Assembly (NCBI GenBank): GCA_034231615.1 | Contig: CM067317.1 | Coordinates: 1,882,501 to 1,946,500 of the forward strand | Length of the DNA: 64,000 nt | From: Meghimatium bilineatum | Taxonomy: Eukaryota; Mollusca; Gastropoda; Stylommatophora; Philomycidae | Direction: 5' to 3' | Shown: one piece after another, positions 33,201 to 43,739 of the stretch | Layout: each line of letters starts with the position of its first letter | How positions within the stretch are numbered: the stretch's first letter is position 1 | The notes under the pieces: model-generated | The model's database searches: none | Told to the model about the DNA's origin: nothing | The model's input: the letters and a program-made list of their open reading frames with translations, nothing else | Made by a program: the position numbers and the translations under genes

Positions 33201-33720
33201 GTCACTTCCAATGTCATCAAGAATTTCTAGAGAACAAGAGTCTATTATATCAGATGAACAGATAGTCAAGTCAGGTCGACTGAGAGATAGATTGCTCCTG
33301 TGCAAAAGTGTTGGTACAGACTTTGCATCTTGAAGGACCGACAGGTTTGTTGTTTCACAGAGTTCTTCTATATATCTTCCTGTCTTATTGTGGTTCTGGT
33401 AACCCCAATGGGGTGAGTGACCATTAAAGTCACCAGCAAGTATTGTTTTGATAAATTGTGTTGTATGGATTTCCAGTAAATTGCATGTTGTCTGAGGTGG
33501 GCTGTATATGTTGTAGATTGTGTATTTTCCTCCAGTGTGCCAGATGGTCACCTTCTGCATGTCTGTGGGATTGGCTGTTAGTTGGGTGACATGTCCCTGA
33601 ATGTCATTCCTGATATAAGTAATTATGCCACGGCAGTTGGTACACTTACAGGCATAGCTGGTATATCCTGACAGATATGGGTCAGTGTCTTTGTGTATAG
33701 TCTCCTGTAAGAGGGCCACA
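30225..33720 (-). mobile_element. Endonuclease/RT/RNase H LINE, nearly complete ORF2
   Basis: A 703-codon open frame (33719-31608) holds an AP-type endonuclease (ALLQET near the start, LAGDFNGHSPHWG, GSDHRPILTTI) and a reverse transcriptase (PISLTSCLGKLAERMVN, AGFRKGSCTQDQLF, FFDLQQAYDQVW, GLPKGSALSCTLFLIYINDL, LYADDLTIW). After a frameshift near 31.6 kb the thumb and an RNase H domain follow: HVYTDGSAFK at about 30.95 kb, SNYEAEITALEIAL, and WIPGHSNTPGNDKADRLAKR at about 30.6 kb. It is 5'-truncated within the endonuclease at 33.72 kb, where a 24-bp array starts. This is the best-preserved LINE in the window. It belongs to the Jockey/I superfamily by its domain set; the clade is not resolved. 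Confidence 0.94.
31608..33719 (-). pseudogene. LINE ORF2 fragment: endonuclease plus reverse transcriptase
   Basis: This is the single long uninterrupted frame of the element spanning 30.2-33.7 kb. The N-terminal 200 residues are the endonuclease with the GDFN and SDHRP catalytic motifs. Residues about 420-680 are the RT with the F/YADD box intact (LYADDLTIW). The first methionine is internal: the conserved start of the endonuclease is missing because of 5' truncation. The frame ends at a stop caused by a frameshift before the thumb and RNase H, so the copy cannot make a full protein. Confidence 0.9.
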
Positions 33721-33794
33721 TGTACTTATATAAAACTTCATCAACCAATGTGTTCTTCAATTATCATATATCAACTTGTAGAAAAATGGCTGCA

Positions 33795-34020
33795 TGTTTC
33801 ATAGCATTCACTGAAAGTTGTATCATAGCATTCACTGAAAGTTGTTTCATAGCATTCACTGAAAGTTGTATCATAGCATTCACTGAAAGTTGTATCATAG
33901 CATTCACTGAAAGTTGTATCATAGCATTCACTGAAAGTTGTATCATAGCATTCACTGAAAGTTGTATCATAGCATTCACTGAAAGTTGTATCATAGCATT
34001 CACTGAAAGTTGTATCACGC
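33795..34020. repeat. 24-bp array, about 9 copies
   Basis: CATAGCATTCACTGAAAGTT plus GTAT repeats directly next to the truncated 5' end of the LINE at 30.2-33.7 kb. Confidence 0.92.
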
Positions 34021-34084
34021 AGAAGTTACCATTTTGTTTCAACTTTTAATATTCACTTTAAGTCTCACTCTTTCTCCGAAAAAA

Positions 34085-34785
34085 AAGGTACTGTGTATGT
34101 GTTTGTAAAAGTAATCTACTGTGTATGTGTTTGTAAAAGTAATCTACTGTGTATGTGTTTGTAAAAGTAATCTACTGTGTATGTGTTTGTAAAAGTAATC
34201 TACTGTGTATGTGTTTGTAAAAGTAATCAACCGTGTATGTGTTTGTAAAAGTAATCTACTGTGTATGATGTGTTTGTAAAAGTAATCTACTGTGTATGAT
34301 GTGTTTGTAAAAGTAATCTATCGTGTATGTGTTTGTAAAAGTAATCTACTGTGTATGATGTGTTTGTAAAAGTAATCTACTGTGTATGTGTTTGTAAAAG
34401 TAATCTACTGTGTATGTGTTTGTAAAAGTAATCTACTGTGTATGATGTGTTTGTAAAAGTAATCTATCGTGTATGTGTTTGTAAAAGTAATCTACTGTGT
34501 ATGATGTGTTTGTAAAAGTAATCTACTGTGTATGTGTTTGTAAAAGTAATCTACTGTGTATGTGTTTGTAAAAGTAATCTACTGTGTATGATGTGTTTGT
34601 AAAAGTAATCTACTGTGTATGATGTGTTTGTAAAAGTAATCTACTGTGTATGATGTGTTTGTAAAAGTAATCTACTGTGTATGATGTGTTTGTAAAAGTA
34701 ATCTACTGTGCATGTGTTTGTAAAAGTAATCTACTGTGTATGTGTTTCTAAAAGTAATCTACCGTGTATGTGTTTGCAAAAGTAA
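34085..34785. repeat. 28/31-bp minisatellite, about 24 copies
   Basis: ACTGTGTATGTGTTTGTAAA plus AGTAATCT repeats; a subset has an extra ATG (TGTATGATGTG). Mixed order of the two unit lengths suggests repeated slippage. Confidence 0.93.
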
Positions 34786-35094
34786 TCAATCTCAACAGTA
34801 AAACCATTCTTTTTGGTTACTAGATTTTTTGTTATCAAGTCTAACTAAATCTCTTCTTATGGTCCATGTTGTGTGGCATTGGTTATCATGTCTTTCATAG
34901 CTTTCTATTTCGTGTGCTGTCAATCATTTCTGATATTGATGTTCTCCCATGCTAGAATGTGAAGCATCATCTTCCTCTCTCTCTTGGTCTTCCCCTACTT
35001 TTATTATTACTCTTCAACTTGTCTGTTGTTACGATGTGTTCAATCTTTTCTCCTGATGTGTCCAAAGTATGTGGACTATCTACTTCTGGTAAGG

Positions 35095-35815
35095 ATAAGA
35101 CAGATGAATTATGAACATTGGTGACAGGTGAATTATGGGTATCAATGAGAGATGAATTATGGACATTGGTGACAGGTGAATTATGGGCATTGCTGGCATG
35201 AATTATGAGCATTATTTGCATGAATTATGGGCATTGCTGGCATGAATTATGAGCATTATTTGCATGAATTATGGGCATTGCTGGCATGAATTATGGGCAT
35301 TGCTTGCATGAATTATGGGCATTGCTGGCATGAATTATGGGCATTGCTTGCATGAATTATGGGCATTGCTTGCATGAATTATGGGCATTGCTTGCATGAA
35401 TTATGGGCATTGCTTGCATGAATTATGGACATTGGTGACAGGTGAATTATGGGCATTGCTGGCATGAATTATGGGCATTGCTGGCATGAATTATGGGCAT
35501 TGCTTGCATGAATTATGGGCATTGCTTGCATGAATTATGGGCATTGCTTGCATGAATTATGGACATTGCTGACATGAATTATGGGCATTGCTTGCATGAA
35601 TTATGGGCATTGCTTGAATGAATTATGGGCATTGCTGGCATGAATTATGGGCATTGCTGACATGAATTATGGGCATTGCTTGCATGAATTATGGGCATTG
35701 CTGACATGAATTATGGACATTGCTGACATGAATTATGGGCATTGCTTGCATGAATTATGGGCATTGCTTGAATGAATTATGGGCATTGCTTGCATGAATT
35801 ATGGGCTTCAATTTG
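35095..35815. repeat. 22-bp minisatellite, about 32 copies
   Basis: GAATTATGGGCATTGCTTGC plus AT repeats, with TTGGTGACAGGT variants at the left edge. The interval 35.82-36.24 kb to the right has no gene visible. Confidence 0.93.
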
Positions 35816-36239
35816 TTTAAATTATGAATGTATCAATGAGAGAATAAAATGTATGAATGAGACATAAATTGTGGCCATCAATGAAAACTGACTTATGGGT
35901 AAGAGCTATGATTGACTAATCTTGTGATTGTTTTTCCCTGAACTTGTCTACAAATAACTTGTCATGAAACTTTATTATTGATAATGTATGACCAGGGTCA
36001 AAGTTCAACTCATAAAATGAACATGAATACTTTAAAGAAACAATGTATCTACAAATATCTTGTTGATAAGCTTGTTTGATGTCATAACAGAATAACTTCA
36101 TCAACAAAAAACATAAGCATGAACAGCAAAAATATGTGCTAGAAGCTTGCTCAACATCACATTGAAATCAACAGCAGCCTTGAGTTTGGCAAACACACAT
36201 CATGAAAGCATCAAATGTGGAAATATTTCAACAAGCACA

Positions 36240-36428
36240 AAATGATATTTTGTTTATTTCTAGCAGCTATAGTAGCACAGTTCAGGAACAGTTACTGCAC
36301 GTGCTGCGCCTTCTCTCAGCAAATGTTCTCGTTGAATTTTGTTTATTTCTAGCAGCTATAGTAGCACAGTTCAGGAACAGTTACTGCACGTGCTGCGCCT
36401 TCAATCAGCAAATGTTCTCGTTGAATTC
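36240..36428. repeat. 95-bp duplication
   Basis: TTGTTTATTTCTAGCAGCTA, CAGTTCAGGAACAGTTACTG and GCAAATGTTCTCGTTGAAT occur twice in tandem with near identity. No frame is supported. Confidence 0.8.
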
Positions 36429-36552
36429 ATCTTTAGATTTCTGTTAAACCTGTTGACATTGTTCACGACCTACTCTCACACTGCAAGTATTCCTCTTCAT
36501 CGCCACCAAAGCAGGCAATGATAGTACTATCTGCAGGATAAGTCATACTCAC

Positions 36553-36646
36553 CTCCTTCGGTACGATCATAGGATATAATGAGGTGTACATTGTCCTGCT
36601 TGCTCATGCTATCAACTCTATGTACTGCTACAGTCTTCTTCAGGTG
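36553..36646 (-). CDS. Possible exon (31 codons)
   Basis: Acceptor CACTTCTTGTAG and donor GGAG|GTGAGT bound 94 nt with one open frame, phase 0 to 1. It reads HLKKTVAVHRVDSM, then SKQDNVHLIISYDRTEG. The alternating hydrophobic VHLIISYD looks like a beta strand and the exit phase matches the entry phase of Fn3 domain 2. No obvious Fn3 or Ig signature residue is present, and a phase 1-to-0 partner exon upstream has not been found. Confidence 0.42.
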
Positions 36647-36794
36647 CTACAAGAAGTGTCTGTGCAAACAATGTGGGATGCAGCTCAAAGGATGTCATCA
36701 CTTTCAGGACAATGTGATGGATTATGCAGCTGATTATTTCTATGTTCTTGTTCAACAGAGAAGGTATAAATCATGCCCCATCTTCCGTACTCAC

Positions 36795-36815
36795 CTGACA
36801 CCAAGTGACATCTTT
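36795..36815 (-). other. Possible exon remnant with consensus donor inside a tandem array
   Basis: On the minus strand, ATCAACAG is followed by 21 nt ending TGGTGTCAG and a perfect CAG|GTGAGT donor. The same 21-nt block with its acceptor-like CAACAG recurs, diverged, in each unit of the adjacent 36.83-37.06 kb array, but only the terminal copy keeps the GTGAGT. It could be an exon end that seeded the array, or coincidence. Confidence 0.25.
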
Positions 36816-37060
36816 CTGTTGATATGAATAAATTATCTGTGGCACCAAGTGACGTCTTCCTGTTGATACGCATGAATGATCCATGGCACCAAGTGACATC
36901 TTCCTGTTGATATGAATAAATTATCTGTGGCACCAAATGACATCTTCCAGTTGATACACATGAATGATCCATGGCACCAAGTGACATCTTCCTGTTGATA
37001 TGAATAAATTATCTGTGGCACCAAATGACATCTTCCTGTTGATACGCATGAATGATCCAT
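36815..37060. repeat. About 50-60-bp array, 4-5 copies
   Basis: CACCAAGTGACATCTTCCTG, TTGATATGAATAAATTATCT and ATGAATGATCCATGG alternate. On the minus strand each unit has CAACAG followed by GAAGATGTCACTTGG, like the candidate exon remnant at 36795-36815. Confidence 0.8.
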
Positions 37061-37186
37061 TTTGGTTAAAATGTTTATCTCTGGAACATGATTTATTTAC
37101 TGCAATCTGGAGGTGTGGTTCAGGGAACACAGCTTCTTCATACTTAAGTGTGTCATTTTTCTATCAACCGTCACATTCTCTTATAT

Positions 37187-37390
37187 CTCCCTGGCGTAGT
37201 AATTAAGCCACTTGTCTTGTATTCAAGAGGTCATGGGCTCAATCCTGTTCATAATGCCTTGCATACAAAGTGGATATTTTCACAGATCCCTGGTGTTTAT
37301 CACTTGAAGTATGAAGTTACGTTTTATGAGCCATATGTTTGGCAAGAAGTATGCCATTTCTTTGAGAGGGGCAGAATGGCACATACAAGT
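37187..37390 (+). mobile_element. tRNA-like SINE
   Basis: The head has CTGGCGTAGTAATTAAGCC (A box) and ATGGGCTCAATCCTG (B box). The body has CAGATCCCTGGTGTTTATCA and ATTTCTTTGAGAGGGGCAG, the same family as at 21.8 kb. A 43-bp array starts exactly at its 3' end. Confidence 0.72.
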
Positions 37391-37630
37391 CACATCCATA
37401 CACATATATCAGATGTTGGCAAATACAATTCACGTCCATACAAATATATCAGGCATTGATGTCACATACAAGTTACATCCATACACAAATATCAGACATT
37501 GATGTCACATACAAGTCATATCCATACACATATATCAGACATTGATGTCACATACAAGTCACATCCATACACATATATCAGACATTGATGTCACATACAA
37601 GTCACATCCATACACATATATCAGACAATG
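37390..37630. repeat. 43-bp array, about 5 copies
   Basis: CACATACAAGTCACATCCAT and ACACATATATCAGACATTGA form the unit; it starts at the 3' end of the SINE at 37187. Confidence 0.85.
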
Positions 37631-37874
37631 ATGGGACTATGGGTTTCTTAAAACATGCAGTCTCATGTTCATCCACATTTAACTCCTTTTTACTGAGGAA
37701 GCAGTTTCAAGAATTTGTGTAGATATACCAGATTTTAAAAATGGCTTTCAAGACATGACAAAATAAAAGAAGTCTTACAAGCCATGTCAAGGTAAAAGAA
37801 ATCTTACAAGACATTTCAAGGTGAAAGAAATGAGGAAAAGACATGCCAATGTAAACTCACAATGCATACAAATA

Positions 37875-39209
37875 CGAGGGGGAGTCAATAAGTAAGTCAC
37901 AAATGGCTCTTTAGAAAAAAACTGAAGACGATAAAAACCTGAAAACTGTTTATTTTTACACATACATTATCCCTTTACTTCTCAACATAATTTCCACCAA
38001 CATTGATGCATTTATCCCATCGTTTTATGAGTCCTCCCAAACCTGCTGCGTAGAACTGCGTGCTCTGCTTTTTAAGCCACATTTTCACTTCACATTCAAC
38101 TTCTGCGTCAGTCGCGAAATGCTTCCCGCCAAGGTGGGTTTTTAGTGGACCAAAAAGGTGAAAATCACTAGGGGCTAAATCGGGGCTGTAAGGAGGATGT
38201 TCCAGAATTTTCCAACCAAGATTTTTTATTTTCTCCTGAGTTAATCGAGCCGTATGTGGTCTAGCATTGTCATGAAGGAGTAGCACTCCTCTAGTCAGCA
38301 GCCCTGGACGTTTTCTTCGAATTGCATCCCGAAGCACTGATAGAACTTCACAGTATGATTCAGAATTCACATTGTCACCTTTCTTTTTGAAATTGGTTAA
38401 AAGCACTCCTTGACAATCCCAGAACACTGTCAGCATAACCTTCCCTGCTGATGGTGTAACCTTGAATTTTTGGACACAAGGCGAAGAAGGATGTTTCCAT
38501 TGCATTGAAGCACGCTTTGATTCAGGCTGGTAGTGATGCACCCATGATTCGTCCCCAGTAATAATCCTGTTCATCATGTCTTCTCCTTCATTTGCGTATT
38601 GACAGAGATGCTCCAATGACAAGCCTAATCGGTTCATTTTGTGTTCGTCCGTCAATTGTCTGGGCACCCACCTTGAACACACTTTCTTAAATTTCAATCG
38701 GTCATGCATGATGCTGTATGCTGAACCATGTGAGCACCCTATTGCAGCTGCTACAGCGTCTATCGTTACTCGTCTGTCACCTCGAATCATCTCCTCAACC
38801 CGCTGCACAGATGCGTCTGTTGCAATTTCAACAGCACGACCAGATCGGATTTCGTCAACAATTTTAGAGCGTCCTTGAGAAAATTTTTTTACCCAGCTGT
38901 GCACCGCTTTACGGGACAAACAATTGTCAGCATAAACAGGAAGCATTTCTTTATGAATGTCTTTTGCAGGCAGTCCTTTTGCCCATAAAAAACGCACAAC
39001 AGCACGTTGTTCATTGATTGTACACTCTGTAAGTACAGTAGCCATTTTGTTTTTTGTGCTGCGCATGCGCAAGGTACAGCTAGCGCCATCTAGCGAACAT
39101 AAACATAAAGTTCTATGATGATATCAACTATAAACAGCTTTAGAAACCACCTACTGCATTTTCCTGCCATCCAACATCAATTTGTGACTTACTTATTGAC
39201 TCCCCCTCG
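37875..39209 (-). mobile_element. Mariner (Tc1/mariner superfamily) transposon, complete
   Basis: The element is 1335 bp, flanked by TA on both sides (37873-37874 and 39210-39211). Its ends are inverted repeats of about 30 bp beginning CGAGGGGGAGTCAATAAG, with near-perfect identity between arms. One intact minus-strand transposase frame fills the interior. All features of an autonomous mariner are present, so this copy is young. It is inserted in a degenerate 31-bp tandem array. Confidence 0.96.
37975..39072 (-). CDS. Mariner transposase, apparently intact
   Basis: The frame has 365 codons. The more likely start is the second methionine, at MATVLTECTINEQRAV (about 356 codons, 39045 down), because it matches the usual mariner length of about 345-350 residues. 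The N-terminal half holds two helix-turn-helix domains (AVHSWVKKFSQGR; TIDAVAAAIGCSHGSAYSIM) and the linker motif WVPRQLT (usually WVPHEL). The catalytic triad is complete: TGDESWVHHY, LLLHDNARPHTA and YSPDLAPSDFHLF, with 34 residues between the second and third Asp (DD34D). No stops or frameshifts. It would cut and paste the element at TA sites. Confidence 0.94.
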   Translation of the reverse strand: MRMRSTKNKMATVLTECTINEQRAVVRFLWAKGLPAKDIHKEMLPVYADNCLSRKAVHSWVKKFSQGRSKIVDEIRSGRAVEIATDASVQRVEEMIRGDRRVTIDAVAAAIGCSHGSAYSIMHDRLKFKKVCSRWVPRQLTDEHKMNRLGLSLEHLCQYANEGEDMMNRIITGDESWVHHYQPESKRASMQWKHPSSPCVQKFKVTPSAGKVMLTVFWDCQGVLLTNFKKKGDNVNSESYCEVLSVLRDAIRRKRPGLLTRGVLLLHDNARPHTARLTQEKIKNLGWKILEHPPYSPDLAPSDFHLFGPLKTHLGGKHFATDAEVECEVKMWLKKQSTQFYAAGLGGLIKRWDKCINVGGNYVEK

Positions 39210-39410
39210 TATAAGCTTTACAGCACTTAAAGTCTTACAAGACATTTTAAGGTAAAGGAAATCTTACAAGACATACAAATATAAGCTTTAAAAGTCTTAT
39301 AAGACATTTTAAGGTAAATTAAATCTTACAAGGCATACAAATATAAGTTTTACAAGACTTTTATAAATTTTAAAAGTAAATATAAGTAGGAAGCCAGAGG
39401 ACAATTTTTT

Positions 39411-39747
39411 AAAATTCTTGAGACTAACGGGAATTGAACCAGTCCGTTCAACGGCACCAAATCGCACTATATTTTCCTTGTATAACTAATACGGATATTA
39501 TGTTATATGTTTGTTGTTACTGAGGATATTTCAATACCTGTACGGGATGTTTGTTGTTGTTGTAATAGTCCTTGTCTCGATCGGTCCGTTCGGGTGACTT
39601 TGTGTGCACGGTTTGAAAGGCTTGATGAAATCGCATCTTTTTTTGGAGATGCGGTTAGTCAAGTACGGAAGAACGCGTGTTCAATAGTTGATAGGCGATT
39701 TGGTGCTGTTGAACGGACTGTTTCAATTCCCGTTAGTCTCAAGAATT
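39411..39747. mobile_element. MITE with about 54-bp terminal inverted repeats
   Basis: The left arm (39411-39465), containing AAAATTCTTGAGACTAACGG and GTCCGTTCAACGGCACC, returns inverted at 39694-39747 with few mismatches. The 228-bp interior has no coding potential. A TTTTATAAATTTTAAAA-like sequence lies close to both ends, so the exact border and target duplication are ambiguous. The superfamily is not recognisable from termini. Confidence 0.7.
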
Positions 39748-39939
39748 TTATAAATTTTAAAAAGATCTTACAAGTCAATATAAAAGAAGTCTTAAAAGAC
39801 ATTTCTAGATAAGTCTGACATGCAATGCCAATATAAATACAAACATGCCAAGATAAAGTAAATCTTAAACATGCAATGATGACAGAAGGACAGGTCTCCC
39901 TCAGTTGAGTAAAGACATGACACACAAACTCTTCAAAGA

Positions 39940-40590
39940 TCTGTTGAGCCCAAATATTGTCATGTTCTACAGAGAAGCTGACTGTTGATCCAGTTTTCTA
40001 CTTTCTCTCTGAATGTCCCTATTGGGGATCTTGTTTTAGGTCTATGGTATTCTGAGAATTCTTTTCTAACATTTTGTTTCAAATGTCGCAACTTTTGTTT
40101 CTCACCTTATGTGTGATTGTCCAAGATTCAAATCCATATATTTCAATGTGAATATTCAGGCTCTAAGGAAAGTTAGTTTTGTTATTTTGTTGCAGCCTAC
40201 CATATGTTCTTCATTTGTATCAGTTTATTTGATGCAATGGCCAACCTCCATCTGACTTCTTCTTTGCTGCTTATAAGAGAATAAAGGTATTCAAAACTGA
40301 TTATTCGCTCTAGTTCTCTGTCATTGATTGCGATTGAGAACATAGTAGTTTTGCCGCTGGTCATAATTCATTCAGAAAAAGGTTTGGTTTTTCATTTTCT
40401 TTGATGAAATTTACAGGGTGTGTTCAATGCCTTTATTTGCCGTGGGACAGTAGTGTTTTATCATCAGAATATCTGAGTTCTGGTAAATCTCGTGACATCC
40501 AATTTTGAGCATGTTAAAATTGTTTCACTGCTAATATCTTACATGAGAGATATGGTGATAGAAAACATCCTTGTCTGACTCCTTTTTTCA
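39940..40590 (-). mobile_element. Highly decayed RTE-like LINE fragment
   Basis: The minus-strand translation shows scattered but ordered RT landmarks: GVRQGCFLSP near 40.57 kb, LRYSDDKTLLSH near 40.46 kb and YGFESWTITHK near 40.12 kb, among many stops. It interrupts a degenerate array based on AAGTCTTACAAGACAT. Confidence 0.7.
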
Positions 40591-41264
40591 AACTGAACCA
40601 ACAAAATATTTCACTACCATGCTAAACATGCAAAGGTAAAGAAGTCTTACAAGACATGCCAATATAAAATATTTCTTTAGAAGACATGATAAGACAAAAA
40701 ATCTTACAAGAGAGAAAATTGTGTAAAAGCAACAAAAAAAGCAAAAAAAGCCAAAAGTGATCAAAACAAAAGAAAAGAGCAATTACAAAAACTGCATACC
40801 ATTTCATGTGAGTAGAGTAAACAGGGCCCATCATGACATAAAGATAGCACAAAATGTGCTGTTTCACTCTTGGAACGGGAAGTCAGAATTACAGGAGGAA
40901 AATCTTGTACGTACAACACAGCAATTGAATGATCAGTACAGACATGAACTATGACTTGTGCGTCCATCATGTGCATACTGTTTGAATTATGGCTGCTTGA
41001 CTTGTGAAACAATGAGTTTACAACATCTTGTGTCGTCAACATAACAGTTGTAATAATAGACTGATTTATTCACATGTAAATTATCGCAGCAAATAAGATG
41101 TTACAAACAACCAGAAACAGCTCAGATGTTGGTAGCAAGACTACAAGTTAAATCATAAATACAACAACAAAACTATATATTTCCACTCAACAAAACTACA
41201 CAGTAAATCATTTAATTATGCAACTACAATAATATAACCATTAAATATGTTCACTCACAACCTC

Positions 41265-41400
41265 ATATAATGCACATCAAGATATGTGCACATCAAGACA
41301 TGTGCACACAAGATATGTGCACATAAAAAAATGTACACCTTAGATATGTGCACCTCAAAAATGTACACCTTAGATATGTGCACCTCAAAAATGTGCATAT
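41265..41400. repeat. Short-period array, about 12-28 bp
   Basis: ATATGTGCACATCAAGA and TAGATATGTGCACCTCAAAA words repeat with drift. No gene is seen between 40.72 and 41.26 kb. Confidence 0.75.
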
Positions 41401-41624
41401 TGTCTCCTGCAATTCCCCAACAAACAACTGAATCAGAAAACAATTGAGCAACTGTGTACAGACTGAACACTCACAGAACTGAGCACGCAATGTATAGGGC
41501 AGTTTATATGAAAGTAACAAACAATCTGTTGACTACACCGTTCACATTCTAGCCTGGAGGTAATTGCCTTCCAGACTTGATGGCAAGACTTGTTGTGGGA
41601 TCTAAACACTATATGGACAAAGCT

Positions 41625-41755
41625 ACAATCCAAGAGTCTATAAGCTTATTATTGAGAGATCTGAACTATAAATGGACAGTTACAATCCAAGAGTCTATAA
41701 GCGTATTGTTGAGAGATCTGAACTATAAATGGACAGTTACAATCCAAGAGATCTA
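41625..41755. repeat. 58-bp duplication beside a LINE 3' end
   Basis: ACAATCCAAGAGTCTATAAG and GAACTATAAATGGACAGTT occur twice, and the third partial copy runs into the RNase H fragment. Confidence 0.8.
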
Positions 41756-42100
41756 CTGTCCAGGACATGCTGGTATGCACAGAAATGAGAGATTGCACAG
41801 ACCTGCATCTGACACATACGGGGAGTTGCTAATGGATAAGAGCGACGTGTTGATCTTGTTTCATCAGCGCTTGCTTGATGTAGACCTACCTCTATCAATA
41901 ACAAATTTAGGATGAGATTTGAAGATTTGAGTATTAAGTGTGTAGCAGAAGAACTGGATGCCTAGGAGAGGAATGAGAAAAAATGTTTCAAAGTGGGTCA
42001 TAAGAACCATCAGCATGCATACCAGTCATCATATGTTAGTGGAGACCAAACACCTATGGGTTTACCCTGAGTGCAATGATATCGACTCACTATAACAGTA
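41745..42100 (+). mobile_element. 3' end of an RNase H LINE
   Basis: The plus-strand frame gives YCPGHAGMHRNERLHRPASD, the last RNase H motif, followed in shifted frames by a tail resembling that of the 12.7-14.65 kb element, including HLWVYPECNDIDS compared with QLWTCPVCNDDDP there. It is therefore the same family, truncated to its last 350 bp. A 58-bp duplication (TCTATAAGC-containing) directly precedes it. Confidence 0.72.
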
Positions 42101-42300
42101 CCAGTCCTTGCAGAATTATGAAGATTGAAGCTGTGCTAGACACACCATACAACATATCTACACAAAAATGGTGCAAATGATAAGCGTACAACTAACAACA
42201 TCAGTAATAGCAAAGGTAGGTAGAAAAAATGTAATAGAGCTGTCAAAAACAATTCATGTGTCAATAAACAAACTCAATCTGTGAATATAAGTCAACTTAC

Positions 42301-42340
42301 TCTTTTCAAACAGATTCTCAGAAACATCACGGAAATCTGA
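42301..42340 (-). CDS. Possible 40-nt exon
   Basis: The sequence between an acceptor ending ATGTTCAG and a strong donor AAAAGA|GTAAGT encodes SDFRDVSENLFEK, which resembles the tail of an Fn3 domain. It would enter in phase 0 and leave in phase 1, so it needs an unseen phase 1-to-0 partner upstream. Another frame is also open here. Low confidence. Confidence 0.25.
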
Positions 42341-42824
42341 CTGAACATATGGGCAAATGGGCTAACCAGACAAAATGTATTTAGTGAAATGACATGACCA
42401 AATGACAAGATAAACAAACACTAAAGGAGAAATTAGTCCCTTATCTTTCAGTTTCGAATAGGAGATGCAAGAGCCATGAGCCATTTCAACTGTATCCGAC
42501 CCCAGCAACTACCCATTTGTAGACACTACTATTATCTAAATAAACAGTAGAACACCTTATTGACTGCCCTTCCCTTTCAACTGCCAGGAAAAAAATTGTA
42601 AATCCTTAATAATTCACTAGCTGACTGTATTGATCATTCAATCAACTTCAGAAGACCAGCACTGTTTTAAGAATGGCGTTGAATAGCCAAGAGCAGAATT
42701 ACTCAGCAGAAGTTGGATATCAACAAGAACAACAACTCTGTTCAATCAAAAGTCACATTCAGTCATTATTTCATGTCAATGTTTCAAAACAAAAAAAGAT
42801 TGGTGTTCATAAACTATACACTAC

Positions 42825-43612
42825 AAGAGCAATAGATTCAGTCTGAGAGACTACACGCTACAAGAGACAATAGATTCAGTCTGAGAGACTACACGCTACA
42901 AGAGGCAATAGATTCAGACTGAGAGACTACACGCTACAAGAGGCAATAGATTCAGTCTGAGAGACTACACGCTACAAGAGACAATAGATTCAGTCTGAGA
43001 GACTAAACGCTACAAGAGACAATAGATTCAGTCTGAGAGACTACACGCTACAAGAGACAATAGATTCAGTCTGAGAGACTACACGCTACAAGAGACAATA
43101 GATTCAGTCTGAGAGACTACACGCTACAAGAGACAATAGATTCAGTCTGAGAGACTACACGCTACAAGAGACAATAGATTCAGTCTGAGAGACTACACGC
43201 TACAAGAGACAATAGATTCAGTCTGAGAGACTACACGCTACAAGAGACAATAGATTCAGTCTGAGAGACTACACGCTACAAGAGACAATAGATTCAGTCT
43301 GAGAGACTACACGCTACAAGAGACAATAGATTCAGTCTGAGAGACTACACGCTACAAGAGACAATAGATTCAGTCTGAGAGACTACACGTTACAAGAGAC
43401 AATAGATTCAGTCTGAGAGACTACACGCTACAAGAGACAATAGATTCAGTCTGAGAGACTACACGCTACAAGAGACAATAGATTCAGTCTGAGAGACTAC
43501 ACGCTACAAGAGACAAGAGATTCAGTCTGAGAGACTACACGCTACAAGAGACAATAGATTCAGTCTGAGAGACTACACGTTACAAGAGACAATAGATTCA
43601 GTCTGAGAGAAG
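42825..43612. repeat. 38-bp minisatellite, about 20 nearly identical copies
   Basis: GACTACACGCTACAAGAGAC and AATAGATTCAGTCTGAGA repeat with only a few point variants, indicating recent homogenisation. Confidence 0.95.
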
Positions 43613-43739
43613 AAGATATTCTCTCTCATCCTCTTGATTCAAAATTCCATTCCATGAATTTCATTCTATTCAGTTTTTACTGGAATCAACTATGATCTCA
43701 TGTCTTGATAGTTGCCATAACATAAATCAGATAACAGGT

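Larger units (their letters stand above)
37735..40720. repeat. Degenerate array of about 31 bp, interrupted by mariner, MITE and LINE
   Basis: Blocks with AAGTCTTACAAGACAT and variants occur at 37.74-37.86, 39.22-39.36, 39.76-39.86 and 40.62-40.71 kb. The mariner (37875-39209), the MITE (39411-39747) and an RTE relic (39.94-40.59 kb) lie between the blocks. It is one old array used repeatedly as an insertion target. Confidence 0.7.

Noticed and set aside
42825..43612. CRISPR-like regular array
   Set aside because: Units are contiguous with no unique spacers, no cas genes, and the context is metazoan. The same holds for every array here.
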